This document shows positions 1-12,319 of a stretch of DNA of 64,000 nt, one piece after another. Numbering within the stretch: position 1 is the first letter of the stretch; each line of letters begins with the position of its first letter. The DNA comes from Rhodocollybia butyracea. Its lineage: Eukaryota > Basidiomycota > Agaricomycetes > Agaricales > Omphalotaceae. The stretch covers positions 174,311-238,310 of the forward strand of contig JADNRY010000080.1 of assembly GCA_015501585.1 (NCBI GenBank), in the 5' to 3' direction. A model generated the notes under the pieces. The model did no database searches. It was not told the origin of the DNA and saw only the letters and a program-made list of their open reading frames with translations. The translations under genes were made by a program, and so were the position numbers.

Positions 1-650
1 ATTCGTAAAGTGCTTTTAAGACTCCGTGAACCAGCAGGAGGAGAGAACGAAAGAAGGAAAGAAAATAGAGAACTCGTCATCTAATTCATTTTATCGGTAT
101 CTATACCACCTATACATACTAACTATAGTATCTATATAATATTAATAATCCTAAATCTTTCCCGTCGCCAGGCAGAGACTTGGCAAAAGCGCGCTAGCAA
201 CGAGCCAAATATATGTAACTTTTGAGCAAGTAATTTAGAGAACCTTTTCTCTCGCGTTCAGTCGCGTTCAGTCAATATGAGCTTGAAAGGAGCGTGTCGA
301 AATCCTTCCCACCCACGTAAGTAAACGGACTACTCTTCGCAAACCTTAGATAGGTGCAGACAACGGCTGCATTCCTCGTGGTGTGTTGTGAAGCACGCCC
401 AATAAGTTTCTGGAAGAGTGAAGCAAGAAACATAGTGATACAGTACCGTTTAATACACGCATGAAGAGGAATAAACTATTAACGAACGTTAGTACGTAGT
501 ACGTAGAAAAGATACGGAGGGTGAAAGGAAGGAAGGGAAAGCGAGGCTCGCATGCCTGAAGTTCGGTCAAAGTATAATATGTATAGGATAGGATATGAAC
601 ATATTATACTTATCTTACCTGAAAAAACACACATGCGAAACAAACGTTGC
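1..650. other. Stretch with no recognised gene
   Basis: I see no supported coding gene here. Short open frames exist on both strands but show no family motif. It may hold the 3' untranslated region or a last exon of the minus-strand gene that ends at 651. Confidence 0.4.
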
Positions 651-2094
651 CTACTCGAAGCGTTGCCTGAATTGTCTCATCTCATGACTAACCTCGATGC
701 AAATCCATTGATCTCGAAGACCCTCCGCAGCCTTTTTCCGCGACAAGAAAGTCTGACTAGCTAATTTCGCCATCGCTAACGGGGTTTTTGCCTTCGTCTT
801 TGAATTGGAATTCTGTACGGTGACATTCGTGCCTGGGAGTCCATGTTCGAATCTATCTTTGGGATTCGGATTCGAATTAGGATGAGCAACGTGAGTGCGT
901 GGCGGTGGTGGTGGTGACAACGAGACTTGGTGGCTGAAAACCCCGCGCTGGAGGACTTCAGAGGGCGGCGCTGGCATACCCTCCGGACGTGGTTTAGTGA
1001 GTCGTCTTTTGAGCGGAGGACTTTGGTCTCTGGATGTGAATGTGGTATACGTGTAGGATGGGGACTCGGGAGGTTCAATAGTAGACCAGATCTCGGACGC
1101 GTCATCGTTTGTGTTTGGGTTCGAGATGGATATAAAGGCTCCGGTGGTTAAAGTTTCCGTGCTCCGGTGATGCTATGAGGTAGGATAAGTCTAGTAAGCA
1201 AATTGGCCTGGAGTGAACGAGTGATAAAGTTCTACCCTCATAGCGGTCTGTCTCGGTGCAAGTTGAACTTCATAGAACCCTTCATCTGTCACCATATCGA
1301 TATCACCGTCTTCTTCTTCTTCCTTTGAGTCTTTCTCAGCGCCAGCACCACAACGCGTGTAATACTCTTTCGCAAACGGCGTCCTGGGATCAAATTCAAA
1401 CTCGCCGTCCAAATTCCGAAAGCAAGACTCGTAGCGGTTATGCTGAAAACGATGGGTTTGTGCTAGTAATGGCCCGCGTAGATATACGTCCAATCCGTCC
1501 AGTGTCGACGACGCTTGGGTACGTGCCCAGAATGCGCGTAATTTGGATTTGGATCTGCGAGTGTCGGGTCCGGAACCGGTACTGGTAGGTGGAGGCGAGT
1601 AATTGCCGTCCAGGAAGACGGAATCTCCAATGTTTTCGCGAAAGTATGATAGCATAGTCGTTGAAGCTGACTGTTTATCGATATCGTTATCGGGTAGAGG
1701 CATCGTCCGGTAGTCAGATTGCCCGAATGAGAGGACCTGAGAGTAAGCATCGGATGGAGAAGGAGAGAGTGGGCTGGAGTTAAAGAATAGCTCGTCTTCT
1801 GTGCGTGAATCTGAGTTTTCGAGCTCGATGGGGGAGAATGCTACAAGATCAGAGTCGGAGTTCCAGATAACCGCAAATTTGAGGGCAGTTTTGGGAGGAA
1901 TAACGTCGGACCAGCGGTGTTCACTAGCACTGGGATCCGGATCTGGAGTGGTGGGGGTGGTACAATGAGACTCGTAACTCTGTGAGATGCTGCCTCAGTT
2001 GGAATAGTAAAGCCGGTTTGGCGAGACGTACCTCTTGGCTGAACAAAGGCGATTCCTGGGGACTTGACTCGATGGGAGACCGCGTAGACTGCAT
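651..2094 (-). CDS. Hypothetical protein, three exons
   Basis: I do not recognise this gene. Reading the minus strand from the ATG at 2094-2092, exon 1 (2094-2032) encodes 21 residues. A 52-bp intron with donor GTACGT and acceptor CACAG spans 2031-1980. Exon 2 is 1979-1236. A second intron with donor GTAGAA and acceptor CATAG spans 1235-1173, and exon 3 runs from 1172 to a stop at 651. All joins are phase 0 and keep one frame, giving about 442 residues. The protein is rich in Ser, Pro and acidic residues, has an acidic run (KEEEEDGDIDM) near its middle and a basic Pro/Asn-rich C-terminal part, and shows no signal peptide or membrane segment. The last exon may be longer, because another possible acceptor lies near 625. 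A nuclear or regulatory role would be a guess. Confidence 0.6.
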
Positions 2095-2325
2095 GCCTTA
2101 AGCTCTAGTTCACAAGATTAGCGGCGCTGCTTATCTCTATGCGCATAAAAGTCAGGAGAGGTGATATTGGTAAAAACAAGGTGGATGTCCGTGCGTGCGT
2201 TCATAATCAAGTTTTTTTCTGTACTGTGTGATGAAAGGCAAAAAAAAGCATGTAACGTCATCATCTTGACAGATTCTGAATAGCGTGTTTAAATTACTTG
2301 TATTGCAGGACCTTCATCAGATGGT

Positions 2326-2990
2326 AGTCATAAGTACACGCTACTCTATGCTTTCATTGTACAACGTGCGCACTGTGCACCTGTACTGGCTACTTGCACC
2401 TCAGTGATGCATATACTCCAGTCCTTCAGACTCCTTTGATCAACATTCTTAAATGTTTATATACCTGTACTAGTCATAGAACAGATTCCTAGTCAAGCGG
2501 ATAATCATTCACCACTTCTTCCATTCTCCAGACCCGCTCGATGTAGTATTAGTTCAGACACTGGTTGGCGTAGTGCAATCTGCTCTTCATGACCACCAAT
2601 TGCTTAATCAAAGGCTTCCCGGGTAGTCTGGAGCTCCTCCCCTGCCTCCATCTGCAGACACTCAACTTGCCTGTCGTGGATTGCTTGCTGATGTCAAAAG
2701 AATCTCGTTTTGATCTCGTCAGAGAATGCATCGAACAGCTGCCAAATTCCGAGACGCTGTACTTGGCCGGTGCGAAGAGGGGGAAGCCAAAGCCTGCGCG
2801 CACGTAGACAGGGACGGCTGGAAGTGCTTGCTTGTAGGAAAAGAGGGACGAGGGGGGATCGGAGGAATAAGAAAAGAGGAAGGTAATGTGAATGAAGAGG
2901 AAGTGAAAGAGGGAAGAGACAACCAAAGGAGGTCCCAAGCAATATTTAAAAACGTCACGACAAGCTTACTAAAAATGACCTCTGCTTCAA
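2326..2990. repeat. Segmental repeat, copy 1 (partner at 43.5-44.7 kb)
   Basis: This segment matches 43535-44705 over most of its length. Shared landmarks are TAAGTACACGCTACTC, CCAGACCCGCTC, and the run around CTTCATGACCACCAATTGCTT and CAAAGGCTTCCCGGGTAGT. Copy 1 lacks the 247-bp solo LTR found in copy 2 and so gives the empty target site (GTGGATTGCTTGC, near 2675). It also lacks about 330 bp present in copy 2 near 43620-43950. It contains a DHA1 MFS relic at its right end. Confidence 0.75.
2740..2985 (-). pseudogene. MFS (DHA1-type) transporter relic, one exon plus intron
   Basis: The minus strand encodes a degraded form of the GFPLFAP segment found in the near-intact transporter at 49.1-51.8 kb (there around 49300). 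It is followed upstream by the same purine-rich (plus strand) intron sequence. The frame is short and broken. It is one of at least eight relics of this family in the window. Confidence 0.6.
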
Positions 2991-3151
2991 ATTTTTGGCA
3001 ACATTGAAAGAGTAGAATGAGTAAGTACTGCATACTTATATCCATCTTTGAAAACATGCTTTTTTCAATAAATTTTCAGCTTTCGGTTCTTGTGAATCCA
3101 GCAAGCTGTATGAGAGCTTGATTTTTATTCGAATTATTTAAAAGTGTGCAT

Positions 3152-3157
3152 CACGTG
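3152..3157. promoter_or_regulatory. CACGTG box upstream of F-box gene
   Basis: A palindromic CACGTG lies about 45 bp upstream of the F-box start codon in the context TCACGTGGCCGT, followed by TTTGACC and TTTTCTT and then the ATG. The same order recurs upstream of the second F-box copy (58992-58997, minus strand), although surrounding sequence has diverged. CACGTG is the usual core for bHLH-type regulators; that it works here is inference. Confidence 0.4.
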
Positions 3158-3201
3158 GCCGTATTTAACACTTTGACCTTTTCTTTGATTCTTGAACCGC
3201 C

Positions 3202-5462
3202 ATGGATCCGCATTCTCTCGAAGAGGTGAACAAGACCATCTACTTAAGAAGTAGGTGGCCAGAGCTGCGACCTTATGAAAACCTGGAGTACGATGCTCAA
3301 ATGTATAGTCGTCGTCGGCTTCCCGAGTCCGAACGTGAAGAACTGGTACCAGTTACTCTTGAAGACAATCTCGATGAAGACAAGGGCAGATACGAAGAAG
3401 ATCCAGACTACTTTCGCGTCTTTCATTACTTTCGATTCTTTACGGTTATTGAGGGCTTCCTGAAGGTGCGGGCTCGACTATTCTTTTGATTTCGTCTCTC
3501 TGATTCTCTTTGACAGGGCAACCTTGATCTCACAGGTCGACATGAAACGAGGCTCAACGAGCTCAAGCCTATCTGGGAACGCTTCTTTACAGATTTTGCG
3601 CGCCTCAATAACTCTGCTTGCGCCTCATTAGTTCATGAAGAAGAAGAAAAAGCTTGCCATTTGCAATCTACGCTTTCCTACGAGGTTCCAAAGGAGGAGT
3701 GGAAGGAATTTCGTTTGAAATGGAAGATCCCGCGGAGAATTGAGCTTAATCAGGCTGTTAGGCATACAGGTTCGTCCTACTGTTGACATCTTGGGTTGAT
3801 TTCCTTCATTGTAGGTCTATTTCGCAGAATGGATCCGCCAATTATACGTCCTACATCCAGATGGGCCGAAAATCCAGAAAATGTGCCTTTTAGACCTACC
3901 CACAGAGGTTCTGGACTTGATGCTTTCCACAGCCTCTCTAAAAGACGCACGACGTCTTTCAGCAACAAACAAACGACTTTATCAGCTTGGGCGTCAACAC
4001 ACATTCAAGGCAAGTCCTGTTTGCTCCTTCCATCTCGTTCCAGGTGTTAATCTGTTGTTTTTCTACTCCAGAGCCTTTCTCTTGGGCTCAAATATTACCA
4101 TTTCCCTCCAAACTAACTGAAGATCGGGAATCGCTAATCTTGAAGGCTAGGGCTCGTTTCCTTGAATATTCTGACTTTGTGCAATCACAGCCAGATATTA
4201 TGGTGAGGGTAAACACATTAAGGTTCCAGAATTTTGCGCGGCTCCTCTCGGAAACTCTTGACGGTTCTTTTACGCCTCACGTTCTCGATAGCAAAACATT
4301 TTTCCCTCCCATAACTTCTTCTTTGAACAAAACTATCTCTCTCGCACACAACGTCGGTGTTCTGAATCTTACGCACCTGGACATAACACGCGACTTGATG
4401 CAAACTCTTGTCCAACTCGTTCATTTGCACTCCATTAGACTGAGTTACTCCATGCAGGATGATGATCTGACTCATGCGATCATAGGGAATGAGTTGCCAC
4501 TGTGTGGCAAGGTGCAGTTCCTCGAATTATCTTCCTATTCTGTTGATTTTCGGCACCCATCCGACGAAAACACCTGGCTCCTTCTTCTCCTTTTCCCAAA
4601 TATTCTTACCTTCGACTACCTGAGCCCGCCTCGTAACGCCATTTGGAGCCCTCCGATTCCGTCTCTTCTCAGTGAAGATTCTGCTCCGTCTCTTGCCACT
4701 TTCAAGAGTTTGCAAAAACTATTTTTATCCCACTACATTGACGTTCCGTTTGTCGCAAACTCGTTTCGGAAGCTCTCCGCCATCAACAGCGCCTCATTCC
4801 CTCTTACACATCTCAAACTCCACTCCTGCTTCGGTTACTTTGACAGTGTCATCATTGACTTGCTGGAGGCCCTTCATTCTGGATCAGCTTCATTAGAAGT
4901 TCTCATTCTCATAGGTCTGCAGGATGCAGATCTTGTGTTATTCGAGCGTATCACCGAGTTTTTCCCCGATATCCTTGAACTATCCCTTGACCGAAGAACA
5001 GGAAATCGTCAAACTCCACCAGTGCAATGGCCCCATCCGACCTGGGAATACGCACGGTATTTCGCGCGGTTCACCAGGCTGCGTCACTTCAGCTGGAACC
5101 TGCTCTTTCTAACTACCAACCTCCCAAGACCAATGTTGGTTTTCGAGCGACAGGCAGAGATCGAGCATCAGCTGAGTATTATTCACACTCCTCCTCTTAG
5201 CCGGGCCGAGTTGGAAGAGGCTTTCGAAGATGATGCAGAGCTTTTGCGATTGTTTAAAAAAGCAGAGAAGGACACGTATGATTGTTTTGGATGGAACACG
5301 GCACGACTGTTTAGTGTTCATTGTCCGACGTTAGAGACATTCTGGGATGGGTGTCGGTCATGGTTTGAAGTGCGGATTTCTGGACAACGGTTAAAGGATG
5401 AGTTTCCGTCACCTCGGTGGGATCCTATGATTCCGTATAGGTACGATTATTCTAGAGTATGA
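3202..5462 (+). CDS. F-box protein with long C-terminal region (copy 1)
   Basis: Probable substrate receptor for an SCF ubiquitin ligase, expected in nucleus or cytosol. Exon 1 is 3202-3465, the intron with donor GTGCGG and acceptor GACAG ends at 3516, and exon 2 is 3517-3769. The next acceptor is best placed at 3827 (TTTCGCAG), because this keeps the frame and matches the paralogue at 55.5-58.9 kb. Exon 3 then encodes a typical F-box beginning LLDLPTEVLDLMLSTASL and ending near TNKRLYQLG. The junction near 4008-4045 is unclear: a GC donor (AAG|GCAAGT) with acceptor CCAG gives the right frame but a very short intron. The remainder to the stop at 5460-5462 is one open frame of about 470 residues with weak leucine-rich spacing. 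It has no neighbour in an operon sense. Function beyond the F-box is unknown. Confidence 0.75.
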
Positions 5463-5794
5463 ATAGCTGTGTAGCGTGCGGTGGTTTATAGTTGTATTGT
5501 TGGATTCGGTGTGTACACAGTTGTTTCTCCTTCCGCGATGTGTCTCGACTAGCTAGGGATGTACATTTCATCAAATGTGAAACTCAAGTTGCCTCGAAGG
5601 GTAACATAAAAACGGATTGAGAGCGATAATAAAACAAAAGGCCAAAGGTAAACCAACCAAAGGTAACAAAGGTGATTTGTAGGAGGAGGGAGACGTTTGC
5701 GCTGATAAGATAGATATCATGGTACGCAAGGGGGCAAGGGGAATAAGGATAAGAACGGTAAGTTGAAGGATAAGAATGCATATAGACTATCCCG
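5463..5794. other. 3' flank of F-box gene, no gene seen
   Basis: Nothing recognisable except short AT-rich sequence that probably includes the F-box gene 3' untranslated region. Confidence 0.4.
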
Positions 5795-5985
5795 CCACCT
5801 GTACCACGCTTCGACTATCGAGGTCGACCAGAGAACCCATCTCCGAGCACTCTTCTGTGTGATCCAGGCTCCAGCGATGTGGCCGATGACCTAGAAATTT
5901 AAGTTGAGCCTCGAGATAGAAGCAAGGATCATGAACATCGACTCACAGGACCCTAAACGCCGCCAAACTGTACACATATCAATGG
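5795..5985 (-). pseudogene. MFS (DHA1-type) transporter relic
   Basis: The minus strand aligns with the exon at about 50600-50830 of the DHA1 transporter, the segment corresponding to AGAWIAQKSTWRWVFW and VDAAIQ, including the adjoining intron boundary CTAG. Shared plus-strand landmarks are TCGACCAGA, ACCCATCTCC and GATCCAGGCTCCAGCGATG. It is a short isolated fragment with substitutions and is not expressed as a protein. Confidence 0.65.
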
Positions 5986-6336
5986 GATTGTCAGCGTTGG
6001 GTGTTATATTTATGAGGCTTGCACGCGAATCCAGTGAATACCTAGTCTCGTATACCAGACTTCTCGAGAGTGAAGAAAATCGTTCGCTCATGGTGAATAC
6101 CTAGGTGACCGGAAACGGCACGGTATCGGGTACAGCACGGTACCTTGAATAACCAATTTACAATTTACTAAAACTTGCTTATCGGTGACCCACACTCCGA
6201 TCCTATTTATCCGCGATGTTACGCACAATCTTGTTATGTCGGTTACAAGCGGTTACAGCGAAAAAGATATACTCGCCATTTCCCAATGCTTCAGCTAAGA
6301 TGCTCTATTGTGGCTGTAATATGCGTTTTTACTCTC

Positions 6337-6532
<196 letters not shown>

Positions 6533-6539
6533 CTTGTTT

Positions 6540-6966
6540 ACTTTTGTAGTAACTGGACAAAGGCTGCACATGTCTGCACTTGAAAATGGTGGTTCTTTTA
6601 CAGGATATCAAAGTACAGTTCGTTCTCGGCATGGTAAACTCGATGGATGGTGACTTGCTCAGCACCTGGCGTACTGTAGTCTACTGTAGTCGAGTGTCAC
6701 CGTTGGTGAACGGCCCATACGAACTTGTGCGCCAAGAGTCTGACAGGGAAAGGTCTGTGCAAATTGCAATCAAATCACATACATACATACGCAAGCGTCG
6801 GATGACTTCCGGTAAGTAGGGATGGCCAGTCGTGGCTGGCGAGCAATTTAATGAATCAAATTGCCAATTGACGCGTTCATACTGCCATACATAAAATCGC
6901 TGTAGCTCCTTGTTCAACGCGTTCATCGGCCCTCGTTCCTCCTCGTTCGCGCTCTATTGTCACGCA
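6540..6966. other. Upstream region of MFS gene, no gene seen
   Basis: No supported gene. It presumably holds the promoter of the DHA2 transporter starting at 6967; no clear TATA box is visible. Confidence 0.35.
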
Positions 6967-9128
6967 ATGACTTCAACTCAGTGCGAATCCGACGTTGACC
7001 AAACCTTGTCTGTTCACTCTCGAACTATCGATGATACGAAGGCACCAGTTCCTCAACTTCCAGAAAGCACAGTGGTGACAGGCAAGAAACTCGTAGTCAT
7101 CTTCGTAGCAATGTTAGTCGAATTCTCAATTTTGTCGAGGCAGAAATTGATCTTTTTAAACAGGTTGTTGTCCCTTCTGTTGATTGCACTGGACCAAACC
7201 ATTTTAGGCGTGTATATATGTAGATCAAGCTTGGATTGGTTTAGACTGACCCTTGTTTTTCGTTAGCAACTGCCCTTCCTCGTATAGCTTCCGATTTTGA
7301 CTCGTTCTCACTACAAGGATGGGTTGCTTCCTCTTTCGTTCTAACACAAACTGTGTTCCTGTTACTCTATGGTCAGCTCCTGCGGATCTTTCCTGCCAAG
7401 TGGACTTTGATTTCTGCCATCGCTATCTTCGAGACCGGGTCGTTAGTGTGTGGGGTAGCACAGAATGTCGACCAGTTAATTGCAGGTCGAGCAGTTTCCG
7501 GTGTTGGAGCAGCAGGAATCTGTATGTTCTGTATTTTCTCTGTTTACCCATCTAATTAACTCCATATAGTTGTTGCCATGCTTCAAGTAATATCTCAAGC
7601 TACCAGACTCGAGGACCGACCCCGGTTGTTCGGCATGTTTGCTGCTGTCTTTGGTCTCTCATCTATCATCGGGCCTCTTATCGGTGGAGCATTCACTGAC
7701 CACGTAGGGCGTTGGTTTACCTCCACAGTTTTTTATTGAGCTAACGTTACAGGTTACATGGCGATGGTGTTTCTTTATTAACCTTCCAATTGGAGGTGTC
7801 TCTTTACTCGCCGTGACTTTCCTCCTGAAAGCTTCGGCTCCTCTGGGATCCGACCCCACAAAACGATCGTTCAACGACCTATTCTGCCAGATCCTTCAAG
7901 TTGATTATATCGGTGCTACCTTGGTTGCCGCCGCCGTAACGTGCATAGTACTCGCTCTTCAATGGGGCGGAAATACCAAGCCATGGAATGACAAGGCTGT
8001 CATCATCGTTAGTTTATCTTTGATAGCCGTTAGTACTTATGGCCTGACCGTTCCTCCTTCAGTGTTTTGTATTCTCGGGAGTTTGCGCCGTCGCGTTTAT
8101 TGCATGGGAGATTTACTATGGCGACAAGGCCATGGTTCCAACTCAAATTTTCAAGTCTCGTTCAGTGTGAGCTTTGACTTGTTACCAAATATCCTCCTTC
8201 CGCTAAGATGATTTGTTAAGATACGCCATTATTATATACAGCTTCCTCACTCGTTTTTCTCTCTTACTGTTCTCATATGCAAGTATTTTCCCATTTATAT
8301 GCGGAGATATGGCACTTATCGACACGATCTTCACAGTATATTCCTATATTTTACCAGGCCGTGAGACACAGAACGGCCACCGAGTCAGGCATTGATCTCC
8401 TTCCGTTCATGCTCAGTGTCGTACTCAGCGGCATTGTTGCTGGCCAACTCGTCGGAAAGTTTGGGTACTAGTGCGTTTCCCTTTTTTTCTCTCTTTAACC
8501 GTCAATTCACTTCGAGAAATCCAGTTGGCCATTCCTGGTCTGGTCCCCAGTTTTCCTCGCTGTCGGTTCCGGACTTCTTTACACAGTCACCACGTCAACA
8601 TCATCTGCTAGCCTCATTGGCTTTCAAATCCTCGCTGGTGTTAGCACCGGTATGGCTATGCAAAATTCACTCCTGGCAATTCAGTGTGTCCTTTTTTTCT
8701 CGAGCCTTCTTGCAAAAATTTAATCTCTCTACAGAGTCGAGTTCAAAGAGACACCAAAATTTCTCGGGCAAGCGACGAGTATGGCTTCCTTCGGTCAGTT
8801 CCTCGGCGGTACCCTCGGACTCGGCGTCGCGGAACCTGTTTTCGCTTCGGAGCTCTCCAAGTATCTTCTCATCTATGCGCCAGAAGCTCCTGCGATGATA
8901 GTGAAGGAGTCACCCACCGCTATCTACACGGAACTCCCTGGCTCAATGATTCCAGGTGTTGTGCAAGCGTACACACTTTCGTTACGGATAGTGTTTGTTG
9001 TCGGCGTGCCCGTTGCAGGGCTTGCGTTGATCATGGCCATGTTCATCAAGAACATCAAAATTGCGAAGACTGCACCTCCTACACCCCCAGCTGTGGCGAA
9101 AGATAATGACTTGGAAAAGGGCCAGTAG
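6967..9128 (+). CDS. MFS multidrug efflux transporter, DHA2 (14-TM) type
   Basis: Predicted plasma-membrane drug/toxin:H+ antiporter. A soluble N-terminus of about 45 residues is followed by hydrophobic segments. The DHA2 landmark LDQTI, then [11 protein letters not shown] and [15 protein letters not shown], precedes [12 protein letters not shown] (a motif C-like region) and [18 protein letters not shown]. The chain continues through [15 protein letters not shown] to a C-terminal [15 protein letters not shown] and a short hydrophilic tail ending at 9128. The gene has about nine introns. Those at 7113-7163, near 7985-8060 and near 8695-8735 are ordinary GT-AG. Two others keep the frame only with GC donors: 7208-7266 (G|GCGTGT) and about 8280-8357 (TAT|GCAAGT). 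After splicing I find no stop or frameshift, so it looks functional. Similar fungal pumps export toxins or azoles; the substrate cannot be read from sequence. Confidence 0.85.
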
Positions 9129-9359
9129 CGGTAAAGAATTTTATCTTTATGTGCTATATGATGAACGCTGAGGCAAGGTTGTGGGCTCTTGATATGGAAT
9201 TACTAGGCGACTCTTGTACATTTTACAGAAGTATTCCCAGCTGGAATTCGGCTTACTACAACTACTATAACTACTCAACTAAATGAACATACGTACTCAG
9301 TCGACGAATTATTCACTGTGCTGACTTCTTGAATTCCGTCGTAGCCACGCAGGCTTATA
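9129..9359. other. Intergenic, no gene seen
   Basis: 3' flank of the DHA2 transporter. Nothing recognisable. Confidence 0.35.
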
Positions 9360-9650
9360 CTCTGACTCGCCCTCTCTGGTTCTCCCGTTTATATGGTTGT
9401 GGTTCAGGTAGATGTAGATCTTGTCCATGTAGAGTGAGGCGAGGGTGAGCGATGCTGAGGCCAGTGACGGCCCACGTAGGCGAGGTGGTTGGATGGGGGT
9501 GTATGTTCACTGTTTAGGAAGGGATGGTGTAGAGGAAAAACAACGTACCGATACTTCTGAGTAGTAGTGGCCCGTGGGATCAAGTCGCACTGGAGGTAGA
9601 GATCGAGTTTGACGCAGAACCTAGTAGTAGGTATGTACGGTCCTCTCAAA
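9360..9650 (-). pseudogene. MFS (DHA1-type) transporter relic next to FunK1 copy a
   Basis: The minus strand matches the exon at about 49800-49980 of the DHA1 transporter (YMDKIYVYL and the adjoining intracellular loop). The plus-strand landmark is GTAGATCTTGTCCATGTAGAG. It is joined to a short sequence (GACGCAGAACCTAGTAGTAG, then GTCCTCTCAA) also present beside the relics at 12.5, 16.7 and 48.6 kb. Frames are broken. Confidence 0.65.
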
Positions 9651-10013
9651 GAATATCCTCCGCTGTCAAGAGTCTGAACTTGACGGAGGAGAGATGAACT
9701 TCCTCATTAACGCCTACAAGCACACAATACTCCGGCTCACCTGCGCCGTCTTGCTTCAGCTTCAAACGACTATGTATTATATGGATTAGAGGATTCGGCA
9801 AGCTTCTACGCACCTGACATTACTAGAACCTTAGTTATCAGTGTGCGTCAATACGAGTGTTCGTATAATTGAAGAGGGTATGCTAAAACGAAGCAACAGT
9901 TGGATGGATGGAAAAAAAAGGGTCCGGTTCCGGTCCGCCACAAAGTCGTTCGAATTCGAACATTCATTGTCTTCTTGAAGTTCTTCTCTTCGATTCATGG
10001 CCATAACAGTTCT

Positions 10014-12105
10014 ATGGGTGCCACTTCTTTGCCTTTCTCATCCGGTGGACGCTTTATCGAAGCTGCTTTCGTGGAGGCTGCTCACGAGTTAAAAGGCAAA
10101 TTTGCCGTCGTCTCTACGCGAAATTTCTTGGAAAAGTATCTTCCCGATGAACCCACTCCAATGCCGGAATTTAGAAGTAATTTATTCAAAGAAGTAGCTG
10201 ATCAGAGAGCTGAGAATAATATGTATGAACCTATGGTGTGCTTCGTTTTATTACTTGCTCTGGAATACGGTCCTGACGTTCGCAGATCGCGGCATTGAAC
10301 CCATATCTGAAAAAAGGCTGGACTTTGGTTAATACATCTGCCTCACCGGACCCCGACTCTGGATTCTATCACGGCCACAAGATCAAAACCTGATATCACT
10401 CTTTACTCTGACAAAAAACCTTCTAATAGCAATATCTGTCGCTCGTGCGACATGGAGACCTTCATTGAGCTAAAGTTTGATGAGGATGAGGATGGTTTTG
10501 ACAGCGATATTGAAGAGCTTGAAAGCTTCTCTGCTGTTGCTCGCGACACGCGTGGCCAGCTCATAACTTATCTAAATGCCATGCAGGCTTCTCAGTACCG
10601 CACCCATGGCTTCGGCGTCCTTGTTACTGGGAAAACATGCCGCCTTCTCCGTCATACGCACTCCGGCATTGAGGTAACTACGCGATTCAACCACACATCC
10701 CGTTCCTATCTCGCCACCTTCTTCTGGCGTCTCTCTCATGCTTCACCCGCTATTCGCGGCATCGACGGCACCTTCGAGCCTGCTACTAGCGACAAGGCTA
10801 GTGCGATTCTCAATGCTGTCGGAAAAGCCCCTCTGGAAGGTACGCGTAAATGGTCGTTCTTTCTATGTTTCTGTGGAATTCACGCATAGCCATCACTATC
10901 CTGTTGGTCGTGGTACACGCTGTTTTGTGGCAGTAGACTGTGAGACATGGCAGAAATGTGTACTTAAAGATACTTGGCGGGTTATAGGCTACCATCGCGA
11001 GGGCGAAGTTTACAAGAGACTTCATGATAATTCTGTCCGAAACATTCCCACCATTCTTGCTGAGGCTGACGTCGCTGGTGCCTGTCATTGTTGTGGCGCC
11101 TTGGGTCCCGCTTGGTATTTTCCTAGCGTTGGCTATGCGGCTCGTCAGCACCAGCATTACCGTATTGTTCTCGGCGTTGTTGGAGAACCAATGTCTGAAT
11201 TCCAATCGACCTGGGAGCTTAATAAAGTTGTACTTCACGCCTTGCAAGGTAAGATGCTTTTCACTGTAATGATTCATTAATATTTATCGCATCCTACAGC
11301 ACACCATGATGCTGTCGTCAAAGCAAAGGTAGATCATCGCGATGTTTCAGCTGGAAATATAATCATTGTTCGCTCTGAATATGGTAAGCCTGGCGCTGGC
11401 ATGCTCATCGATTGGAAGTTTCCAAATACCACGAAGAGAAAGAGGTGAGAGTCTATGAAAAGGCTGTACGTATGCGTTCCACCACACTTTACTCTATTGT
11501 TCACGCTTCCTCTCCTAGGGCACTCTACAATTCACCGCTGCCGGCTTTTGAAAGAGCAGCCAGAGATCCGAACGTTTGCTGACGATTTGGAATCATTCGT
11601 GCTCGTCTACCTCTGGTGTGCAGCTCGTTATGCGCCCAATAACATGACCCCGCTTTCGCGCGGACAGGCGTTGCAGAGGTTCGACAGCCAGAATATATTC
11701 ACGAGAATAACATTGTTAGTGGTTGGTCGCGCAACAGCCTACCAGTACAAACTCTCTTCCCAGTATCTGTACCACGTTCTCTGGAAGATACTGGACCGCT
11801 ATAAATATCGCTATTCAGCTCCTTCCGGTGACCCAGAGGAAGATCGAGAGGCGCAAAGGATCAAGGATGAGATTGAGAAGCATGATTGGCTGGAAAATGC
11901 TCTGAGCGAGGCATCAGGGAACAAGAATTGGGAAGCTATTCTTGATCGTTCAGTGGATCAGGAAATTAGGCTGGAGAACAATGAGAGTGCAAGACATAGG
12001 AAGTCACATTATACAGAGTATCGAATGATATTTGAGCGTAGAATGGAGCAACTGGATGAGCAGGGACCAGTTCCGATGGAGGATGACAGTGATGATGCTG
12101 TGTAG
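10014..12105 (+). pseudogene. FunK1-type protein kinase, copy a (frameshifted)
   Basis: FunK1 kinases are a fungal-expanded family with a C-terminal kinase-like fold. Copy a keeps the N-terminal MGATSLPFSSGG, the conserved block DTRGQLITYLNAMQASQYRT, the lysine region CVLKDTWRVIGYHREGEVYK, catalytic loop HRDVSAGN and the LIDW metal-site segment. Compared with copies b and c it has an extra A near 10390 (ATCAAAACC), an extra G near 10827 (GGAAAAGCCCC) and a lost base near 11420 (GATTGGAAG instead of GATTGGGAA). Each shifts the frame. The last exon (about 11520-12105) is open and ends with an acidic tail. It lies in inverted orientation to copy b, with converging 3' ends about 700 bp apart. I judge it a recent pseudogene. 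Confidence 0.8.
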
Positions 12106-12319
12106 AGTCGTTAACATCCTAAATATTGTCACTGAGAATTTGTGGATTCTCTAAACATATACATTAAACTATTATTTCTCCGCGTTCGAAAGCCTGACCA
12201 TTGTGTTTGCCACTCAATCACACAAGGGGACTCAACGCCAACTTTTGCAAACCAACATGGTTTTCACACTCGGGACACGGAAAGCTTGATAATGTATGAT
12301 TTTCTTGTTTTAATTCTTG

